A stretch of 64,000 bases of DNA, from contig JAJYRN010000003.1 of NCBI GenBank assembly GCA_021794095.1, positions 182,499 through 246,498 on the forward strand, read 5' to 3'. The stretch's first letter is position 1. The number at the start of each line of letters is the position of its first letter. The DNA is from Acidobacteriota bacterium. GTDB taxonomy: Bacteria; Acidobacteriota; Holophagae; Holophagales; Holophagaceae. Below, piece by piece: positions 18,901 through 26,784 of this stretch. The translations under genes were made by a program, and so were the position numbers. A model generated the notes under the pieces. That model was not told the origin of the DNA. It worked only from the letters and a program-made list of their open reading frames with translations, and made no database searches.

Positions 18901-19497
18901 GCTCAGCTCGAACAGGATGTCATCGAGACGTTGCAGGTTGGCCCGGGTGTCATCCAGGCGCTTCTCGGCATCCGCACGACGCAGCTTGTAGCGGGTGATG
19001 CCGGCTGCTTCCTCGATCAGGATCCGCCGGTCCTTGGGCTTGGTGCTCAGGATGAGATCAATCTGGCCCTGCTGGATGAAGCTGTAGGCCCGCGTGCCCA
19101 TGCCCGTGTCCATCAGGAGATCCTGCACATCCTTGAGCCGGGCTTCACGACCGTTGATGCGGTACTCGCTGCCCGCATCCCGGAAGAGCCGCCGGGCGAT
19201 GACCACTTCGCGCGTGGCGCCGGGCAGGGCCAGATCGGGCATCTCGACGACGAGCTTCACCTCCGCGAGCCCCATGGAACGCCGCTGGGCCGTGCCCGCG
19301 AAGATCACATCGGCCATTTCCGCACCGCGGAGCATGGAGGGACGCTGCTCTCCGAGCACCCAGGCCAGGCTGTCCGAGATGTTCGACTTCCCGCAGCCGT
19401 TGGGACCGACGACGGCGGTCATGCCCCCGGGAAAGCTCAGTTTCTGGGGCTCGGCGAACGACTTGAAGCCGTGGAGTTCAAGAGAGATCAGACGCAC
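15988..19497 (-). CDS. smc: Chromosome segregation ATPase SMC
   Basis: A 1169-residue SMC protein. The N-terminal ATPase half has Walker A GPNGCGKSN (31-39). Two long Glu/Gln/Arg-rich coiled coils flank a central hinge (about 500-660). The C-terminal half has the ABC signature LLSGGERALVAIALL and Walker B CVLDEVDAPLDEANV. SMC forms the condensin ring with ScpA and ScpB, neither of which is adjacent. The start is GTG 19497 (MRLISLELHGFKSF), matching the conserved SMC N-terminus. It diverges from the pilus operon across 192 bp. Confidence 0.97.
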   Translation of the reverse strand: MRLISLELHGFKSFAEPQKLSFPGGMTAVVGPNGCGKSNISDSLAWVLGEQRPSMLRGAEMADVIFAGTAQRRSMGLAEVKLVVEMPDLALPGATREVVIARRLFRDAGSEYRINGREARLKDVQDLLMDTGMGTRAYSFIQQGQIDLILSTKPKDRRILIEEAAGITRYKLRRADAEKRLDDTRANLQRLDDILFELSKQMDALRRQASRARKAQELDAQIKATQRILLAGKAVEMEAAKARILDLLDAAERRVAELTAQVSEKGSEVEASRLSVDEQQQAQSRRASALLGLDQRLQLVDQERGFQGDRRQEALDQEARVALRLQELEARLAESGEAFESLEAHLRAASERLAGREGELAQAEEAVAVAQGALRHEETGLHALRERKAETQKEAQARQKQRLAFQSQIAQLEGRLDALNHEEATRAPRLEGLQEEAARVARTLEGLLEQQEQGEEAAHVQRRRTEALEEAQRALDQDHHRAEAELDAAERRLRQIADLVARGSGEAGMQQGLAWLRQEGLRARPLVELLGVDEAVRSDVERLLGSWLAALAADQDLLGRVAAAPGHLLLAWSGTETRPEVPAGCEPLRDHLRWTGSDRPMGDLLDRAFHCADADLPALAQAHASLAFVSPAFVRLPYGPVQLGVSAPAASPLKLRAELEEAKATREALLDRLEDLESRRGQGRDEVREARERLREIEEDLRGTRSRVESLRGQRASLEAQLQEIRVASERADALWTQIEDDIKRLGSLLRDLDQHPDETVDAELEAGIQSAEARVQEARGLLDQAREVRLEAARARDAAWGERDGHERHLQLAQRGRFDLEAERQRQETEHQALVERAEGCLHRLAELEAESQALLGERETIQAEAKEAQPRLELEQETLRVQERAARELQEALANARAQHQEALLHGAQVQGSQEALAKEVELALGLDIPAFLGGISEDERDAWAEGEIVHQTHLNDLQGRRLELGGVNPLAIQELEEAEGRLAFMNEQRADVTSAIANLEATIQEINTTSEERFREAFDFVNTRFQEVFRDVFGGGSAHLSLEDPKQLLECGLEITAQPPGKSPKSLTLLSGGERALVAIALLFAIFHFKPSPFCVLDEVDAPLDEANVGRFASLVQKMKADTQFIVITHQKRTMVAADTLYGVTMEEPGCSRLVSVQLKEAEELV

Positions 19498-19568
19498 GCA
19501 GCAGGCGCTCCGGAAAAGGTCACAGAAACATCACCGTTCATCATTCCATATTGCGCGCAGCTCAGGTC

Positions 19569-19597
19569 TTGGGGATCCGCTCCAGGCCCGCTAGACT
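19569..19597 (+). promoter_or_regulatory. Candidate promoter of the pilus/secretion operon
   Basis: TTGGGG (19569-19574) and TAGACT (19592-19597) are 17 bp apart, upstream of the first gene of the operon at 19690. The implied leader is about 85 nt. Confidence 0.4.
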
Positions 19598-19689
19598 CGG
19601 TTTCTACCCCCTGGCCTGCGAGGAGTTCCTGTGCAGCGTTCTCAAGCAATCCGGCCCCACGCCGGCTCCGGCCAGCCGGAGCTGCGTCC

Positions 19690-20421
19690 GTGAGACTGCC
19701 CTTCCTGAAGCCCCAGGCCGCGGCGCTCCTGTGGATCGAGCACCACCGCATCCTGGCGGGCAGCCACGAGCGCCCGCTCGCCGGTCTGCCTACCGGAGAT
19801 GATCTCGCCCAGGCCCTGTCGGCCCTGCCGGTGGGGCCCACCCGCTGGGTGGTGGATGACCTCTGGATGCCCACCATCCAGCTACGCGATCTGGGCGAGC
19901 TGCCCCGGGGCGCCGAGGCGCAGGAGGCCTTCTTCCGGTGGCGCTACGCCCAGACCCTGGCGCTCGATGCCCCCCACGCGGTCCAGGCCCTGGCGATTGA
20001 ACCCGGCGTGTGGCTGGCCACGGGCATCCCCGAAGCCCTTCGCGAATCCTGGCTCCCCCTCGCCCAGCGGCTGGACCGTCCCGTCCGCACGCTGGTGCCC
20101 CGGTGGCTGCACCTCTACAACCAGTTGGCCCCCTCCCAGGAGCTGCCGGGCATGCTGCTGTCCCTGGCCCCCGATGGGAAATCCGGCTACACCGGCACCC
20201 TCGTGGCCTGGGGCCGGACGCTGACGCTGCTTCGGCAGTGGCAGGAGCCTCTTTCGCCCGAAGGTTGGAATGAGGATCGGATCGCCCCCAGCGTGGCCTT
20301 CCTCCAACGGGAGACCCGGACACCCCAGAATCTCCATATCTGGGGTGCGGAGGAATGGCCTGAACAGGGACTTCCGATCCAGCACCTGGATCCCGGGATC
20401 GCATTCGCGGAGAGCCGCTGA
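19690..20421 (+). CDS. PilM/GspL-like protein, first gene of pilus/secretion operon
   Basis: A 243-residue protein whose identity rests mainly on position before PilN-, PilO-, PilP- and secretin-like genes. It begins VRLPFLKPQAAALLWIEHHRI from GTG 19690, with GGAG about 9 nt upstream. There is no signal peptide. PilM is an actin-like ATPase of about 350 residues; this protein is shorter and I cannot point to intact nucleotide-binding motifs, so it may be a degenerate PilM or the cytoplasmic half of GspL. The stop overlaps the PilN-like start by one base (TGATG). Confidence 0.5.
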   Translation: MRLPFLKPQAAALLWIEHHRILAGSHERPLAGLPTGDDLAQALSALPVGPTRWVVDDLWMPTIQLRDLGELPRGAEAQEAFFRWRYAQTLALDAPHAVQALAIEPGVWLATGIPEALRESWLPLAQRLDRPVRTLVPRWLHLYNQLAPSQELPGMLLSLAPDGKSGYTGTLVAWGRTLTLLRQWQEPLSPEGWNEDRIAPSVAFLQRETRTPQNLHIWGAEEWPEQGLPIQHLDPGIAFAESR

Positions 20422-21269
20422 TGGCCGCCCCTGTCCTCAACCTCAACCTGGCACCCCAGCCCAGCCTCTGGCGCCAGCAGCATGTCCTCCTCGGCTGGTC
20501 CGCCCTGGCGCTGGGCAGCCTCTCCCTGGCCACCTCGCTCGGCATCACATGGCACGCCTACCACCAGGCCGGGCGGGCCGGGCGGGACGCGGTCTCGCTG
20601 ACGGAAGAGACCCGGCAGGCCTCTCGGCAAAGCCGGGATCTGCAGATCACCCTCCAGGCCATTGACGCCACCAAGGAGCAGGCCCGCTGGAAGCTGGCGG
20701 AGCACATCCTCCTGGAACGCAGCCTGCCCTGGTCCCGCCTGATGGCTGAACTGGAGCGCTGCATGGTCCCGGACATGCGACTCCGAAGCGTCCAGCGCGT
20801 TCGCGGCTCCGCCCAGCAGGTGGTCATGAAACTGAAGGGAGAAGCCCGCACCGTGGCTGCGGAAGAATCCTTCATCCGCACCCTGAGCCAGGCGCCCGTC
20901 TTCGAACAGGTGATCCTGGAACGGGAAGCCGAGCGGCAGGGGGGCGGCTGGGATTTTGATCTGTCCCTGCCGGTGGTCTCCGTTCCCCCGCCCTTCATCC
21001 AGGATGTCCCGACCCACACTGTCTCGCCAGCGAGCGGCGCCAAGGCCCCGGTCAGGGTCACCGCGCTCCGGCCTCAGTCACCGCCGTCCGCTCCGCACCG
21101 GCCCCCCGCCCCGCCCCCTGCGCACACCGCACCTCCGCCCGCGTTGCAGCCTCCCGCTCAGCCCTCCGGAAGAACCGCAGCGCCCAGGGAACGCCCCGCG
21201 CCGATGAACCGCCGCTTCCCGCCGGTCCGCCGGCGTCCACCCCATCCCGTTGAGGGGGGCCTCCCATGA
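20421..21269 (+). CDS. pilN: PilN-like inner-membrane assembly protein
   Basis: A 282-residue bitopic protein. The conserved PilN start LNLNLAPQP (which contacts PilM in the known family) is followed by a transmembrane helix near residues 25-45, a coiled coil, and a ferredoxin-like periplasmic domain (WSRLMAELERCMVPDMRLRSV ... QQVVMKLKGEA). The last 80 residues are a low-complexity Pro/Arg tail not typical of PilN. It overlaps both neighbours, as expected for an operon of stoichiometric subunits. Confidence 0.75.
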   Translation: MAAPVLNLNLAPQPSLWRQQHVLLGWSALALGSLSLATSLGITWHAYHQAGRAGRDAVSLTEETRQASRQSRDLQITLQAIDATKEQARWKLAEHILLERSLPWSRLMAELERCMVPDMRLRSVQRVRGSAQQVVMKLKGEARTVAAEESFIRTLSQAPVFEQVILEREAERQGGGWDFDLSLPVVSVPPPFIQDVPTHTVSPASGAKAPVRVTALRPQSPPSAPHRPPAPPPAHTAPPPALQPPAQPSGRTAAPRERPAPMNRRFPPVRRRPPHPVEGGLP

Positions 21270-21847
21270 GCACCTCCCTGCGTGCCAGCCGCCTCCGGCT
21301 CATCCTGGGGACGACAGGCCTGGCCTTGAGTCTGGGTGTGGGTCTCTTCCTGCTGCCCGACGCGTCCCAGCGCCTCACCCGGCAGCTCTCCGCGCGGCGC
21401 GCAGCGGAGGCTTCGCGCAACAAGAAACTCCAGGAGCTCACCGATCTCCGGCAGCTGGCTGATCGCATCCAGCGGGGAGAGAAGACCCTCTCGGACCTGG
21501 AGGCGCGTCTGCCCAAGGGGTCCACCGGCGCGTTGCAGTGGGACGTGAGCCAGACGCTGCACAAGCTGGCCGACAAGAACGGGCTGAAGCTCCTCAGCGT
21601 GAAGTACAGCCGACCCAACCGGGAAGGTTCGAAAGACTCGGGCCTCGAGTCCATCGAGGTTGAATTCGTGGCGGTGGGCCTCTACGCCAACCACAAAGCC
21701 TTCATGCTCGATCTGGAAGGTTCCGGTCTGCCCTTCGCCGTCCGGGATGGCCGCCTGGAGGAAAGCCCTGAAGGGGCGCGCCTGGACATCGTGCTGAGGG
21801 CCTACCGGCAGGCGCCCACGACCGACTCAGGGGGGGGTGACGCATGA
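21266..21847 (+). CDS. pilO: PilO/GspM-like inner-membrane assembly protein
   Basis: A 193-residue bitopic protein: one N-terminal transmembrane helix (LILGTTGLALSLGVGLFLL), a coiled coil (about 40-85, ELTDLRQLADRIQRGEKTLSDL) and a small alpha/beta periplasmic domain ending in DIVLRAYRQA. This matches PilO or GspM, which dimerises with PilN in the inner-membrane platform. It overlaps both adjacent genes by 4 bp. Confidence 0.72.
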   Translation: MSTSLRASRLRLILGTTGLALSLGVGLFLLPDASQRLTRQLSARRAAEASRNKKLQELTDLRQLADRIQRGEKTLSDLEARLPKGSTGALQWDVSQTLHKLADKNGLKLLSVKYSRPNREGSKDSGLESIEVEFVAVGLYANHKAFMLDLEGSGLPFAVRDGRLEESPEGARLDIVLRAYRQAPTTDSGGGDA

Positions 21848-22485
21848 GTGCCTCTCCTTCTCTCGACCGCCGCGCCATGCTCCAGGAGCTGCGCACCAAT
21901 CGCCGCACTCAAGTGGCGCTCGCCGCGTTCGTGGTGATCATGGCCTACCTGTTCTGGCCGGATGCCCCCAAGGCCCGTTTCACCACAGCCGACACCCCGG
22001 CTGGCAGCCTCGATCCCCGCCAACTGCAGGGCCTCCGGCGCCTCCCGGACCTGGCCAAACTCGACCGGGCGGGCGAACTCCCGAAGGATGCCAAGGTCGT
22101 GCGGGATCCCTTCCTCTTCGAGGCCCCACCCCCGCCGCCGCCGCCCGCGAAAGTCAAGGCGCCACCGCCGCCTCCCCCTCCCACTCCAGCGGAATTGGCA
22201 GCCCAGAAGCTGGCCCAAGAGAAGGCCGCGGAATATGCCACCCGGCCCTCGGACCTGAAATACCTGGGATACTTCAAGGGCAGTCCCGCCGGTACCGTGG
22301 GCGCCTTCATGAAGGGCGAAGAACCCGTGACGCTCGTGCAGGGCACCCTCTTCGCTGGCCGCTGGAAGCTGGTGGGTGTGCTCGATACCCGGGCCGAATT
22401 CCAGAACACCCGTTACCCCGATCTCCGCTTGGTCCTCGAGGCGCATGAAGCCTCGGGCAGTGCAGCCACCACCAACCAGTTCTGA
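21844..22485 (+). CDS. PilP/GspC-like linker protein
   Basis: A 213-residue protein with one transmembrane helix near residues 20-36 (VALAAFVVIMAYLF), a Pro-rich flexible stretch at about 93-118, and a C-terminal beta domain (KYLGYFKGSPAGTVGAFMKG ... GVLDTRAEF). PilP and GspC use this layout to connect the inner-membrane platform to the secretin, and the position just before the secretin supports that. PilP is usually a lipoprotein; no lipobox is visible, which leans towards GspC. Confidence 0.6.
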   Translation: MSASPSLDRRAMLQELRTNRRTQVALAAFVVIMAYLFWPDAPKARFTTADTPAGSLDPRQLQGLRRLPDLAKLDRAGELPKDAKVVRDPFLFEAPPPPPPPAKVKAPPPPPPPTPAELAAQKLAQEKAAEYATRPSDLKYLGYFKGSPAGTVGAFMKGEEPVTLVQGTLFAGRWKLVGVLDTRAEFQNTRYPDLRLVLEAHEASGSAATTNQF

Positions 22486-22493
22486 CCCGCAGG

Positions 22494-24878
22494 ATGCTCC
22501 CGATGCCAACCCCCTTCTTCGTCTCCGCCCGCAGGCTCCTGGTCGTCTCCACGCTCCTGGCCCTGGGCATGGGATGTGCGCTCCGGAAGGCCAACCAGGC
22601 CTACGACCAGGGCCGCTACGACGATGCCGTCGCCGCGTACCGGCAGGTCATCCTGCACGATCCGAACAATGTCAAGGCCCGCATCGGCATCCAGCGCGCC
22701 TCTGAACTCGCCTCCGAGAAGCACCTGGCGCTCGCCCGCCGGGCCGAACAGCAGGGCCGGGACACCTTGGTGGAGGAAGAAGTCCGGAAATCCCTCGTCC
22801 TGAACCCCGACAACCAGATCGCCCAGGATTGGCTCCTGCGGATCCGCGCGAAGGCCGAGAAGGCCCGGGCCAAGGCTGATGCTGCTGACAACCTTGAGGA
22901 GATCAAGGCCAAGGCGGATGCGGAGAACCCCCTCCAACTCAACCCGCGCTCCATGGAGGGCATTGATCTCAACTTCAGCCGCCGTACCAGCCTGAAGAGC
23001 ATCTTCGAGACCCTCAGCCGCGCCACCGGCGTGAACATCCTGTTCCACAACTCCTTCCAGGATTCGAACGTCTCCATTGATCTCCGGGGCCTGACCTTCC
23101 AGCGGGTGCTGGACGCGCTCATGCTCCAGAACGACCTGTTCTACAAGGTGATCGACAAGAACACGATCATGGTGTTCAAGTCCACGCCCCAGAACCGTGA
23201 GCTGTACGAGAACCAGATCCTCAAGACCTACTACCTCTCCAACGCCGAACCCGACCAGATCCGCCCCATCCTCACCACGCTGAACCCTCAGCTCCGGGTG
23301 TTCACCGATAAGCGCATCAACGCCATCATCGTGAAGGCCCGGCCCACGGAACTGGCCATCGTGGATCACGTGATCCAGAGCCTCGACAAGCCCAAGGCCG
23401 AAGTCATGGTCTACCTCGAGCTGATGGAAGTGACGGAGAACAGCCTCGAGCAGGTGGGCCTGCTGCCGGTGATCAATGCCACGGACACCGGCGGCGTCTA
23501 CCGCATCGGCGCCACCACCGTGAACAACACCACGGGCATGAACACCAATTCAGGGCTCACCAACATCAAACGGGCTGACATCCGTGTGCTGTTCCCGAAC
23601 CTCGCCCTCGACTTCCTCAAGAGCAACGGCGATGCCCGCCTGGTGGCCAGTCCCAACATCCGGGTCCTGTCCGGAGAGTCGGGCGAGATCAACATCGGTG
23701 AGAAGGTCTCCACCACCCAGAGCCAGCTGTCGCTGCCCACATCGGGAACCGGGGCCGCAGCCGGCGCCGCGAGTTCCATGGCCTCCTCCCTGCTCGGCGG
23801 CGTTGGCCAGACCTCCTTCGCCTACGAGGATGTGGGTGTGAAGATCAAGGTGGAACCCCGCGTCAACAACGATGGCGACATCACCCTGAAGATTGATTGC
23901 AAGGTCACCACCCTCAAGTCCGGTTCCACCCCTGGCCGGCCTGACCTCGGCAATCGCGAAATCAAGACCTCGGCCCGCCTGCGGGATGGTGAAACCGCCA
24001 TCTTCGGCGGCCTGCTCAAGGACGAGGAACAGAAGAGCCTCCAGGGAATCTGGGGCCTTTCGGACATCCCGTTCCTGGGGCGCCTGTTCGGCAACACCAA
24101 CGACAACAAGGCGAAGACCGATGTCATCCTGACGATCCGCACCGTGCTCGTGCGGCGGCCCGTCCTCACGGAACAGGATCTTGCGCCGTTCAATCCCGAC
24201 GACGCCACCACCCGCAGCGGTCCCTTCTCGCCGAAGCCCGCCAAGGCCCAGCCTGCCGCCACGGAGCAGGCGCCGGAACCGGTCACGCCTCCCGCGCCTG
24301 CGCCCGTTCCGGTCAAGCTGGGAACACCCGCAGCCCAGGCCGCAGCGCCCGCCGCGCCGTCCCCCGCCCCAGCGGTTCCACCGGCAGTGGCTATGCCTTC
24401 CGCTCCCGCACCTGCCTCGGCCGAGCCGAAGACGCCAGCGGTCCCGCCCGCCCCAGTGGTGCCAGCGCCCCAGGCCCCTGCCGCCTCGGACCTCGTCTTC
24501 TTCATGACGCCCGTGGCCGCTGAAATCCATCCCAAAGAGCATGTGCAGGTGTCCCTCATCGTCAGTGGCGGCAAAGGTCTCGCCTCGGGCTCGCTGGATC
24601 TATCCATTCCGCCGGGCCTGCGCGTGGCCTCGGTGGCTCCCGGCGATTTCATCACCACGGACGGCGGCAGCTTCCAGCAGATCCCGGGCAAGGATGGCAC
24701 CCTTCGCATTGTCTTCAGACGCAATCCCGGCAGCGTGGACAGCGGCCTCTTCGCCACCCTCGACCTCGAAGGCGTGACGCCGGGCAATGCCCCCGTACTG
24801 ATCCAGGGCGGCCAATTCCTGGAGGGCACCACGCCCATTTCCGGGCGCTGGTCCAACGCCCTCGTGACGGTCAAGTGA
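22494..24878 (+). CDS. Secretin (PilQ/GspD-like) lipoprotein with N-terminal TPR and C-terminal cohesin-like domain
   Basis: 794 residues. A lipoprotein signal (LLALGMGC, Cys28) is followed by TPR-like repeats (about 30-130), secretin N domains (from about 155, SMEGIDLNFSRRTSLKSIFE) and the pore-forming secretin core (about 330-560, ending RTVLVRRPVL). A long Pro/Ala linker (about 570-660) leads to a beta-sandwich tail (about 660-794, HVQVSLIVSGGKGLASGSLD) resembling cohesin domains. The channel should multimerise in the outer membrane for pilus or type II export. The N-terminal TPR plus cohesin tail is not the standard PilQ or GspD order. ATG 22503 is an alternative start. Confidence 0.85.
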   Translation: MLPMPTPFFVSARRLLVVSTLLALGMGCALRKANQAYDQGRYDDAVAAYRQVILHDPNNVKARIGIQRASELASEKHLALARRAEQQGRDTLVEEEVRKSLVLNPDNQIAQDWLLRIRAKAEKARAKADAADNLEEIKAKADAENPLQLNPRSMEGIDLNFSRRTSLKSIFETLSRATGVNILFHNSFQDSNVSIDLRGLTFQRVLDALMLQNDLFYKVIDKNTIMVFKSTPQNRELYENQILKTYYLSNAEPDQIRPILTTLNPQLRVFTDKRINAIIVKARPTELAIVDHVIQSLDKPKAEVMVYLELMEVTENSLEQVGLLPVINATDTGGVYRIGATTVNNTTGMNTNSGLTNIKRADIRVLFPNLALDFLKSNGDARLVASPNIRVLSGESGEINIGEKVSTTQSQLSLPTSGTGAAAGAASSMASSLLGGVGQTSFAYEDVGVKIKVEPRVNNDGDITLKIDCKVTTLKSGSTPGRPDLGNREIKTSARLRDGETAIFGGLLKDEEQKSLQGIWGLSDIPFLGRLFGNTNDNKAKTDVILTIRTVLVRRPVLTEQDLAPFNPDDATTRSGPFSPKPAKAQPAATEQAPEPVTPPAPAPVPVKLGTPAAQAAAPAAPSPAPAVPPAVAMPSAPAPASAEPKTPAVPPAPVVPAPQAPAASDLVFFMTPVAAEIHPKEHVQVSLIVSGGKGLASGSLDLSIPPGLRVASVAPGDFITTDGGSFQQIPGKDGTLRIVFRRNPGSVDSGLFATLDLEGVTPGNAPVLIQGGQFLEGTTPISGRWSNALVTVK

Positions 24879-25333
24879 ACCGGAGGAATGGCTTCACCCT
24901 GCTGGAGCTGGTCGTCACAGCCACGGTGTTGCTCATCCTGGCCTCGGTCACCATCCCCATGGTGAAGAACGGCATCCAGCGGGAGAAGGAAATCGAGTTG
25001 CGCCGTGACCTGCGGGAGATGCGCCGCGCCATTGACGCCTACCATCTCGCCGCCGAACAGCAGAAGATCAAGGCCCCTCCGCCCGAGGACAACTTCTATC
25101 CGGAAAGCCTGGAGATGCTGGTGGATGGCGTCCCCGCCACGGGCAGCACCACCCGCAAGATCCATTTCCTCCGCCGCATTCCGGTGGATCCCTTCACGGG
25201 AAAACCGGAATGGGGCCTGCGCAATTCCAACGACGATCCTGATAGCACCAGCTGGGGTGGAGGCCATGTGTACGATGTGTACAGCCTGGCCCAGGGCACA
25301 GGCATGAACGGCATCCCGTACCGGAAGTGGTGA
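24875..25333 (+). CDS. Type II/IV pseudopilin, GspG-like
   Basis: A 152-residue pseudopilin. MNRRNG is a 6-residue leader, then FTLLELVVTATVLLILASV is the class-I prepilin cleavage site and hydrophobic helix, with Glu at +5. The C-terminal domain has a DPFTGKPEWGLR segment like the conserved GspG region that binds calcium. It starts at GTG 24875, overlapping the secretin stop by 4 bp. A lone GspG-like pseudopilin next to pil-type assembly genes blurs the T2SS/T4P line. Confidence 0.85.
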   Translation: MNRRNGFTLLELVVTATVLLILASVTIPMVKNGIQREKEIELRRDLREMRRAIDAYHLAAEQQKIKAPPPEDNFYPESLEMLVDGVPATGSTTRKIHFLRRIPVDPFTGKPEWGLRNSNDDPDSTSWGGGHVYDVYSLAQGTGMNGIPYRKW

Positions 25334-25353
25334 GCCACACCACGACATCCCCG

Positions 25354-25382
25354 TTGCCAATCCCCAAGGGCCACGCTAGGAT
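25354..25382 (+). promoter_or_regulatory. Promoter of the tRNA-Leu gene
   Basis: TTGCCA (25354-25359) and TAGGAT (25377-25382) are separated by exactly 17 bp, about 48 bp before the tRNA. Confidence 0.65.
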
Positions 25383-25430
25383 GAGCATTCGGCAAAACCG
25401 GAACCTGCGGGAACCGGGGTGTTCTTTCAA

Positions 25431-25516
25431 GCGGATATGGCGGAATTGGTAGACGCGCTAGTTTCAGGTACTAGTGTTCACAAGACGTGGGGGTTCGAGT
25501 CCCTCTATCCGCACCA
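25431..25516 (+). tRNA. tRNA-Leu (anticodon CAG)
   Basis: An 86-nt class II tRNA. The acceptor arm GCGGATA pairs with TATCCGC. The anticodon stem CTAGT/ACTAG closes the loop TTCAGGT (anticodon CAG). A long variable arm and T loop TTCGAGT are present, and ACCA is encoded at 25513-25516. It reads CUG codons, which are abundant in this window. Confidence 0.95.
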
Positions 25517-25518
25517 TT

Positions 25519-25548
25519 CTTCGGCCCGCCGCGCGGGCCGAAGTCTTG
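25519..25548 (+). terminator. Hairpin after tRNA-Leu, probable terminator
   Basis: A perfect 11-bp stem (CTTCGGCCCGC at 25519-25529, complement at 25533-25543) has a 3-nt loop and is followed by the weak T-run TCTTG. The rest of the stretch to rpsO (25549-25684) is non-coding leader in which I see no other clear element. Confidence 0.5.
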
Positions 25549-25684
25549 AAAAACCGAAGCGCCTGGCTTCCCCAGGCTCGACCCATCCTCGGTACGGGAC
25601 TGAGGATCTTCGCCAAAGGCGATACCAGCCACGCCCAGCGTGGACGGCAGGGTGACGGGCGATCCCCCCGAAAAGGAGCCTCCC

Positions 25685-25954
25685 ATGGCCCTGAATGTGG
25701 AACAGAAGAAGATCATCATTGACGACTTCAAGCAGCACGAGTCGGATACCGGCTCGCCCGAGGTTCAGGTGGCGATCCTCACCAAGCGGATCAACGACCT
25801 CACCGAGCACTTCAAGGTCCACGCCAAGGACTACCACAGCCGCCGCGGCCTGATGATCATGGTGGGCCAGCGCCGCCGCCTGCTCGACTACCTCAAGAAG
25901 AAGAGCAAGGAGCGCTACGCCACCCTGATTGACCGCCTCGGCCTCCGGCGGTAG
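25685..25954 (+). CDS. rpsO: 30S ribosomal protein S15
   Basis: 89 residues, exactly the usual S15 length, with the conserved [20 protein letters not shown] and [20 protein letters not shown] segments that contact 16S rRNA helices. ATG 25685 follows AAAAGGAGCC. S15 often represses its own translation by binding its leader; the roughly 130-nt leader here could hold such a site, but I see no definite pseudoknot. pnp, the usual downstream neighbour, is absent. Confidence 0.98.
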   Translation: MALNVEQKKIIIDDFKQHESDTGSPEVQVAILTKRINDLTEHFKVHAKDYHSRRGLMIMVGQRRRLLDYLKKKSKERYATLIDRLGLRR

Positions 25955-25960
25955 TCCTCT

Positions 25961-26059
25961 CCGGGGGTTCCGCGCTTCGCGCACACCCCCGGGCCCCCAC
26001 GCCCGCCTCCGGCTAAGCCGTTGACGGGCTTCCTCCTCCCCGGGGGTTCCGCGCTTCGC
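25961..26059. repeat. 20-bp direct repeat, first copy within a GC-rich palindrome
   Basis: The 20-mer CCGGGGGTTCCGCGCTTCGC occurs at 25961-25980 and again at 26040-26059. The first copy continues to ACCCCCGG (25985-25992), giving an 8-bp inverted-repeat hairpin from 25961 to 25992. The second copy lacks the closing arm. It resembles a small interspersed palindromic element. Confidence 0.6.
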
Positions 26060-26067
26060 AAGCTCCT

Positions 26068-26095
26068 AAAACGCCCGCCATTGCGGGCGTTTTTC
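26068..26095 (+). terminator. Rho-independent terminator of rpsO
   Basis: Stem AAAACGCCCGC (26068-26078) pairs with GCGGGCGTTTT (26083-26093) around a CATT loop and runs into a T tract. Confidence 0.9.
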
Positions 26096-26109
26096 GATAT
26101 GTTCGAGGG

Positions 26110-26784
26110 ATGGACTTGACACCCCTGCCCCGCCCCGAGCATCCCAATCCCTATTCCACCCTCGACCGGAAGCCCATCTATGACTCCCCGTGGATCCGTG
26201 TGCGGGAGGACCGGTTCCGCCATCGCCGCGGTGCCGAAGGGCGCTACGCGGTCTGCGGCTTCCACCGCACCGCCTGTGGCGTGCTGGCCCTGGACGCGGA
26301 AGACCGCGTGATCCTCGTGGGCCAATGGCGCTACCCGCTGGAACTCTACTCCTGGGAATTGCCGGAAGGCGGCGGGGGCCTCCACGAAAGCCCCTGGGAG
26401 GCGATCCGGCGGGAACTCGCGGAGGAGACGGGATTGCAGGCGGAAATCTGGGAGCCCCTGTGTTTCTTCCATCCCAGCAATTCCTCAACGGACGAGGAGA
26501 CGTTCCTGTTCCTGGCGACGGACCTCGCCCCAGCGGAGGGGCATGCCCCCGACGATGACGAGGAGCTGGCGGTTCATCGCGAACCCTTCGTCCAGTGCCT
26601 CCAGCGTGTGCTTTCCGGCGAGCTCACCGACAGCCTCACCGCCATGGCCCTCCTGGCGCTCCAGGCCCGGCGCAGCGGCATCACAGGAGCTCTGGATCCC
26701 GCCCTGGCCGAACGGTTCTTCCAGCGCCCGGGTGACCATCCTTCCGCCGGCCGCAGCCGCTGGCAGCATCTGGGTGCGCCATGA
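26110..26784 (+). CDS. NUDIX hydrolase, ADP-ribose pyrophosphatase-like
   Basis: A 224-residue protein. The Nudix box is GGGGLHESPWEAIRRELAEE followed by TGL, matching Gx5Ex7REUxEExGU. Upstream, VGQWRYPLELYSWELPEG is the usual NudF-type region contacting ADP-ribose. The first 30 residues (Pro-rich, YDSPWIRVREDRFRHR) also fit that group. TATGTT ends 6 nt before ATG 26110, directly after the rpsO terminator, so a leaderless transcript is likely. It overlaps the next gene by 4 bp. Confidence 0.88.
   Translation: MDLTPLPRPEHPNPYSTLDRKPIYDSPWIRVREDRFRHRRGAEGRYAVCGFHRTACGVLALDAEDRVILVGQWRYPLELYSWELPEGGGGLHESPWEAIRRELAEETGLQAEIWEPLCFFHPSNSSTDEETFLFLATDLAPAEGHAPDDDEELAVHREPFVQCLQRVLSGELTDSLTAMALLALQARRSGITGALDPALAERFFQRPGDHPSAGRSRWQHLGAP

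Noticed and set aside
15988..19497. smc as RecN or RecF
   Set aside because: The length, hinge between two coiled coils and the C-terminal signature LLSGGERALVAIALL fit SMC.
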